DNA of 8,776 nucleotides from Burkholderiales bacterium (GTDB taxonomy: Bacteria > Pseudomonadota > Gammaproteobacteria > Burkholderiales > Usitatibacteraceae), in the NCBI GenBank assembly GCA_026786225.1, contig JAJAYN010000442.1:1-8776 (forward strand). Reading direction: 5' to 3'. The notes beneath the pieces are model-generated. The model was not told the DNA's origin. It searched no databases and saw only the letters and a program-made list of their open reading frames with translations. Positions 7,039 to 8,776 of the stretch are shown here, piece by piece. The stretch's first letter is position 1, and the number at the start of each line of letters is the position of its first letter. The position numbers and the translations under genes are program-made.

Positions 7039-7066
7039 ATTATGTCTGCAATCAGGCAAAAATTAA
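7039..7066 (-). promoter_or_regulatory. Possible sigma-70-type promoter for pyrH
   Basis: On the minus strand, CATAAT (plus 7039-7044, 5 of 6 matches to the -10 consensus) lies 16 bp downstream of TTAATT (plus 7061-7066, 3 of 6 matches to the -35 consensus). This would start transcription about 100 nt before the pyrH start codon. A 5-bp dyad, GCAGA at 7035-7039 and TCTGC at 7045-7049, encloses the -10 and could be an operator, but may be chance. The -35 match is weak, so the call is tentative. Confidence 0.3.
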
Positions 7067-7104
7067 CCGGTGAAACTAAACGGGGAAGCCACCGTGTCGC
7101 ATTT

Positions 7105-7140
7105 CTCCCCTTCCCCTCCGGGAGGAGGCCAGGGTGACGG
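7105..7140. repeat. REP-like GC-rich hairpin in the tsf-pyrH gap
   Basis: A pyrimidine run (CTCCCCTTCCCC) leads into a 5-bp stem CCTCC (7115-7119) and GGAGG (7124-7128) with a GGGA loop, followed by GGCCAGGGTGACGG. From memory this resembles, with several changes, the CCCTCTCCC..GGGAGAGGG..GGGTGAGGG class of intergenic repeats common in Proteobacteria. A second partial copy of the pyrimidine half (TTTCCCCTCTCCCG) is at 6961-6974. There is no T-run on either side, so it is not a rho-independent terminator. The family assignment is tentative. Confidence 0.35.
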
Positions 7141-7196
7141 AGCGCTACCTCAACACATCAACTCGCGGTCACAACCCGCTTCCCCAAAAACAATAC

Positions 7197-8084
7197 TTAT
7201 CTTGCTGCTGCCGCTGCGGCTTCGGCGACTTCGGCCGCAAAGTCGGTAACCTTCTTTTCAATGCCTTCGCCGACCACATACAGAGAGAATTCATTGACTG
7301 CCGCGCCTTTGGATTTCATCAACGCCTCAATGGTCAGCTTGTCGTCCTTTACGAAGGGTTGCGAAAGCAACGCGACTTCTTTCATGAATTTCGCCGCAGA
7401 TCCTTCCACCATCTTGGCGACGATTTCTGCAGGCTTTCCGGATTCCGCCGCCTTTTGACGCGCGATTTCGCGCTCTTTTTCAACAAGGTTGGCGGGCACG
7501 TCGGCCATTGAAAGCGCGACAGGTTTGGACGCTGCGATATGCATGGCGACGTCTTTTGCGAGCGTCGCGTCGCCGCCGGTGATGTCAACCAGCACGCCGA
7601 CTTTGGAGCCGCCATGAATGTAGTTGTTCAATGCGCCCTTTGCGGGAACGCGCACAAAGCGACGAATGGAAATGTTCTCACCGATCTTGCCAACCAATGC
7701 TTTGCGGGTTTCTTCAACGCTGGTCCCGGCAATCGACATTGCCGAAAGCGCCGCGACGTCGACCGGATTCTGCGTAGCCACCATTTCGGCGAGCTTCGCC
7801 GACAACGCAAGAAAGTCATCGTTCTTGGCCACGAAGTCGGTTTCGCAATTCACTTCGACCATCGCACCCAGTTTTTGGTCAGCCGAAATGTGGATCGCAA
7901 CCACGCCCTCGGCAGCCACGCGACTGGCAGCTTTGCTGGCCTTGTTTCCCAGCTTTACGCGCAGAATTTCTTCTGCTTTCTCCGGGTCGCCACCGGCCTC
8001 AGTAAGAGCACGTTTGCATTCCATCATTGGTGCGTCTGTTTTTTCGCGCAGTTCCTTCACCATTGCTGCCGTAATCTCTGCCAT
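7197..8084 (-). CDS. tsf: Elongation factor Ts
   Basis: EF-Ts is the cytoplasmic nucleotide exchange factor that releases GDP from EF-Tu. With the start at ATG 8084 the protein has 295 residues, close to the proteobacterial norm (283 in E. coli). The N-terminal UBA-like domain reads MAEITAAMVKELREKT followed by DAPMMECKRALTEAGGD (to about residue 33). The core motif that contacts EF-Tu, TDFVAKNDDF, is at 82-91. The C-terminal module ends in an alanine-rich tail (EVAEAAAAAAR). An in-frame ATG two codons upstream (8090) is possible, but an AGGA Shine-Dalgarno (plus 8092-8095) is 7 nt from ATG 8084 and only 1-2 nt from ATG 8090, and MAEIT is the family's usual N-terminus. tsf follows rpsB as in nearly all bacteria, with a rho-independent hairpin in the gap between them. 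Confidence 0.98.
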   Translation of the reverse strand: MAEITAAMVKELREKTDAPMMECKRALTEAGGDPEKAEEILRVKLGNKASKAASRVAAEGVVAIHISADQKLGAMVEVNCETDFVAKNDDFLALSAKLAEMVATQNPVDVAALSAMSIAGTSVEETRKALVGKIGENISIRRFVRVPAKGALNNYIHGGSKVGVLVDITGGDATLAKDVAMHIAASKPVALSMADVPANLVEKEREIARQKAAESGKPAEIVAKMVEGSAAKFMKEVALLSQPFVKDDKLTIEALMKSKGAAVNEFSLYVVGEGIEKKVTDFAAEVAEAAAAAAR

Positions 8085-8091
8085 TTCCATT

Positions 8092-8095
8092 TCCT
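8092..8095 (-). promoter_or_regulatory. Ribosome binding site of tsf
   Basis: Minus-strand AGGA is followed by 7 nt and the ATG at 8084. The spacing selects this start over the ATG at 8090, which would be too close. Confidence 0.75.
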
Positions 8096-8166
8096 ATTCT
8101 GTTCTGTTAACTGCGGTCGTCAGCCAAAGCACGGCGACCTGATAATTTCTTGAACTTCCGCAACTT

Positions 8167-8194
8167 AAAAAAAAGGGGCCGGAGCCCCTTTTTT
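8167..8194 (-). terminator. Rho-independent hairpin between rpsB and tsf (bidirectional form)
   Basis: Reading the minus strand, a run of six A leads to GGGGC (8188-8184), a TCCG loop (8183-8180), GCCCC (8179-8175) and eight T (8174-8167). The A and T runs can pair and lengthen the stem. The hairpin lies just after the rpsB stop at 8208-8210 and about 80 nt before tsf. As S2 and EF-Ts are normally cotranscribed, it most likely acts as a partial terminator that sets the rpsB:tsf ratio. The reverse strand also has the layout of a terminator, though no plus-strand gene ends here. Confidence 0.88.
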
Positions 8195-8207
8195 CCGATT
8201 TCAAAAC

Positions 8208-8776
8208 TTACTTCGCTTCTTCCTCGGTGACTTCGACCAATTCACCGCCGGGCGCGATCATTTCCTGAATCACTGCGCTCTTGCCTTCGAGGATGGCATC
8301 AGCCACGCCACGTGCATACAAGCGGATGGCACGGGTAGAGTCGTCATTGCCCGGAATCACGTAATCAACGCCATCAAGCGAGTTATTGGTATCGACCACA
8401 CCGATAATTGGCACGCCGAGTTTCCGTGCTTCGGTCACGGCAATCTTGTGATAGCCGACATCGATTACAAAAATTGCGTCTGGCACACCGCCCATGTCCT
8501 TGATACCGCCCATCGAGCGCTGGAGTTTTTCCATTTCGCGGGAGAACATCAGCGCTTCTTTTTTGGACAGCTTTTCAAGCGTACCGTCTTCAGCGATGGC
8601 TTCGAGTTCTTTCAGGCGCTTGATGGAGCCTTTCACCGTCTTGTAGTTGGTCAGCATGCCGCCGAGCCAGCGAAAATCGACGTAAGGCATACCGGCGCGC
8701 TGCGCTTCTTCCAATACGATTTCGCGGGCCTGGCGCTTGGTGCCGACGAACAGGATGGTGCCTTTGTTCGATGCCA
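8208..8776 (-). CDS. rpsB: 30S ribosomal protein S2, C-terminal part (cut by window edge)
   Basis: S2 is a protein of the 30S subunit that joins late in assembly and helps anchor S1. The visible part is 188 residues. It is open to the right edge, so roughly the first 60 residues are outside the window (E. coli S2 has 241). Reading in frame from the edge gives GTILFVGTKRQARE, then DFRWLGGMLTNYKTV, KLSKKEALMFSREMEKL, GGIKDMGGVPDAIFVID, GVPIIGVVDTNNSLDGVDYVIPGNDDSTRAI and an acidic tail ending in VEVTEEEAK. These are conserved S2 blocks in the right order. A TTG at 8714 is an internal leucine codon, not a start. The gene leads the cluster and is followed by the terminator-like hairpin and tsf. 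In E. coli S2 represses its own operon through the leader, but the leader is not in this window. Confidence 0.97.
   Translation of the reverse strand, partial: ASNKGTILFVGTKRQAREIVLEEAQRAGMPYVDFRWLGGMLTNYKTVKGSIKRLKELEAIAEDGTLEKLSKKEALMFSREMEKLQRSMGGIKDMGGVPDAIFVIDVGYHKIAVTEARKLGVPIIGVVDTNNSLDGVDYVIPGNDDSTRAIRLYARGVADAILEGKSAVIQEMIAPGGELVEVTEEEAK

Larger units (their letters stand above)
6946..7196. other. 251-bp gene-free gap between tsf and pyrH
   Basis: I see no gene here. It holds the REP-like hairpin, the possible pyrH promoter, and an 8-bp inverted pair GGGGAAGC (7082-7089) and GCTTCCCC (7178-7185) that encloses the hairpin. On the minus strand the last part before pyrH is purine rich (GGGAGAGGGGAAAA, plus 6961-6974). 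No rho-independent terminator for tsf is visible, so tsf transcripts may read into pyrH. Confidence 0.6.

Noticed and set aside
7115..7128. Hairpin after tsf as a rho-independent terminator
   Set aside because: The 5-bp GC stem has no T-run on either strand.
7539..8153. Long plus-strand frames (204 and 172 codons) opposite tsf
   Set aside because: They are mirror frames of the alanine- and lysine-rich EF-Ts gene and have no ribosome site or recognisable domain.

Overview
The window is a stretch of core chromosome. All nine genes lie on the minus strand, so in transcription order they run from the right edge to the left: rpsB (5' part cut off by the window) - tsf - pyrH - frr - uppS - cdsA - dxr - rseP - bamA (3' part cut off). 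Every gene was identified from family motifs read in the translation. The gene order (uppS-cdsA-dxr after frr, instead of the dxr-uppS-cdsA order of E. coli) and the wording of EF-Ts (TDAPMMECKRAL), UMP kinase (LSGEALMGDDAFGI) and BamA POTRA3 point to a betaproteobacterium of moderate GC content. The genus cannot be named from this sequence alone. Apart from the two edge cuts, I see no frameshift, pseudogene, foreign gene, tRNA, CRISPR array or recognisable IS transposase.

Layout, in transcription order. (1) 8776-7197: ribosomal protein S2 and elongation factor Ts, separated by a 123-bp gap with a strong rho-independent hairpin (8167-8194). (2) 7196-6946: a 251-bp gene-free gap with a REP-like GC-rich hairpin, a possible pyrH promoter and purine-rich tracts. 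(3) 6945-6229: UMP kinase. (4) 6228-6063: a 166-bp gap almost filled by a 143-bp element with 16-bp inverted ends (15 of 16 match) and nested inner inverted repeats. This is the most unusual thing in the window. (5) 6062-1: a compact run frr-uppS-cdsA-dxr-rseP-bamA with gaps of 23, 40, 4, 27 and 6 bp, consistent with one operon.

How the genes work together: S2, EF-Ts and ribosome recycling factor serve translation, and UMP kinase feeds pyrimidine nucleotides to RNA, DNA and CDP-activated precursors. Dxr makes MEP for isoprenoids, UppS builds the C55 lipid carrier for peptidoglycan and O-antigen from those isoprenoids, and CdsA makes CDP-diacylglycerol for phospholipids. RseP is the intramembrane protease of the envelope stress pathway, and BamA inserts outer-membrane proteins. 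The cluster therefore links translation, precursor supply and envelope assembly.

I found no undescribed protein system. The candidates for novelty are non-coding: the palindromic element between pyrH and frr, and the structured gap between tsf and pyrH.
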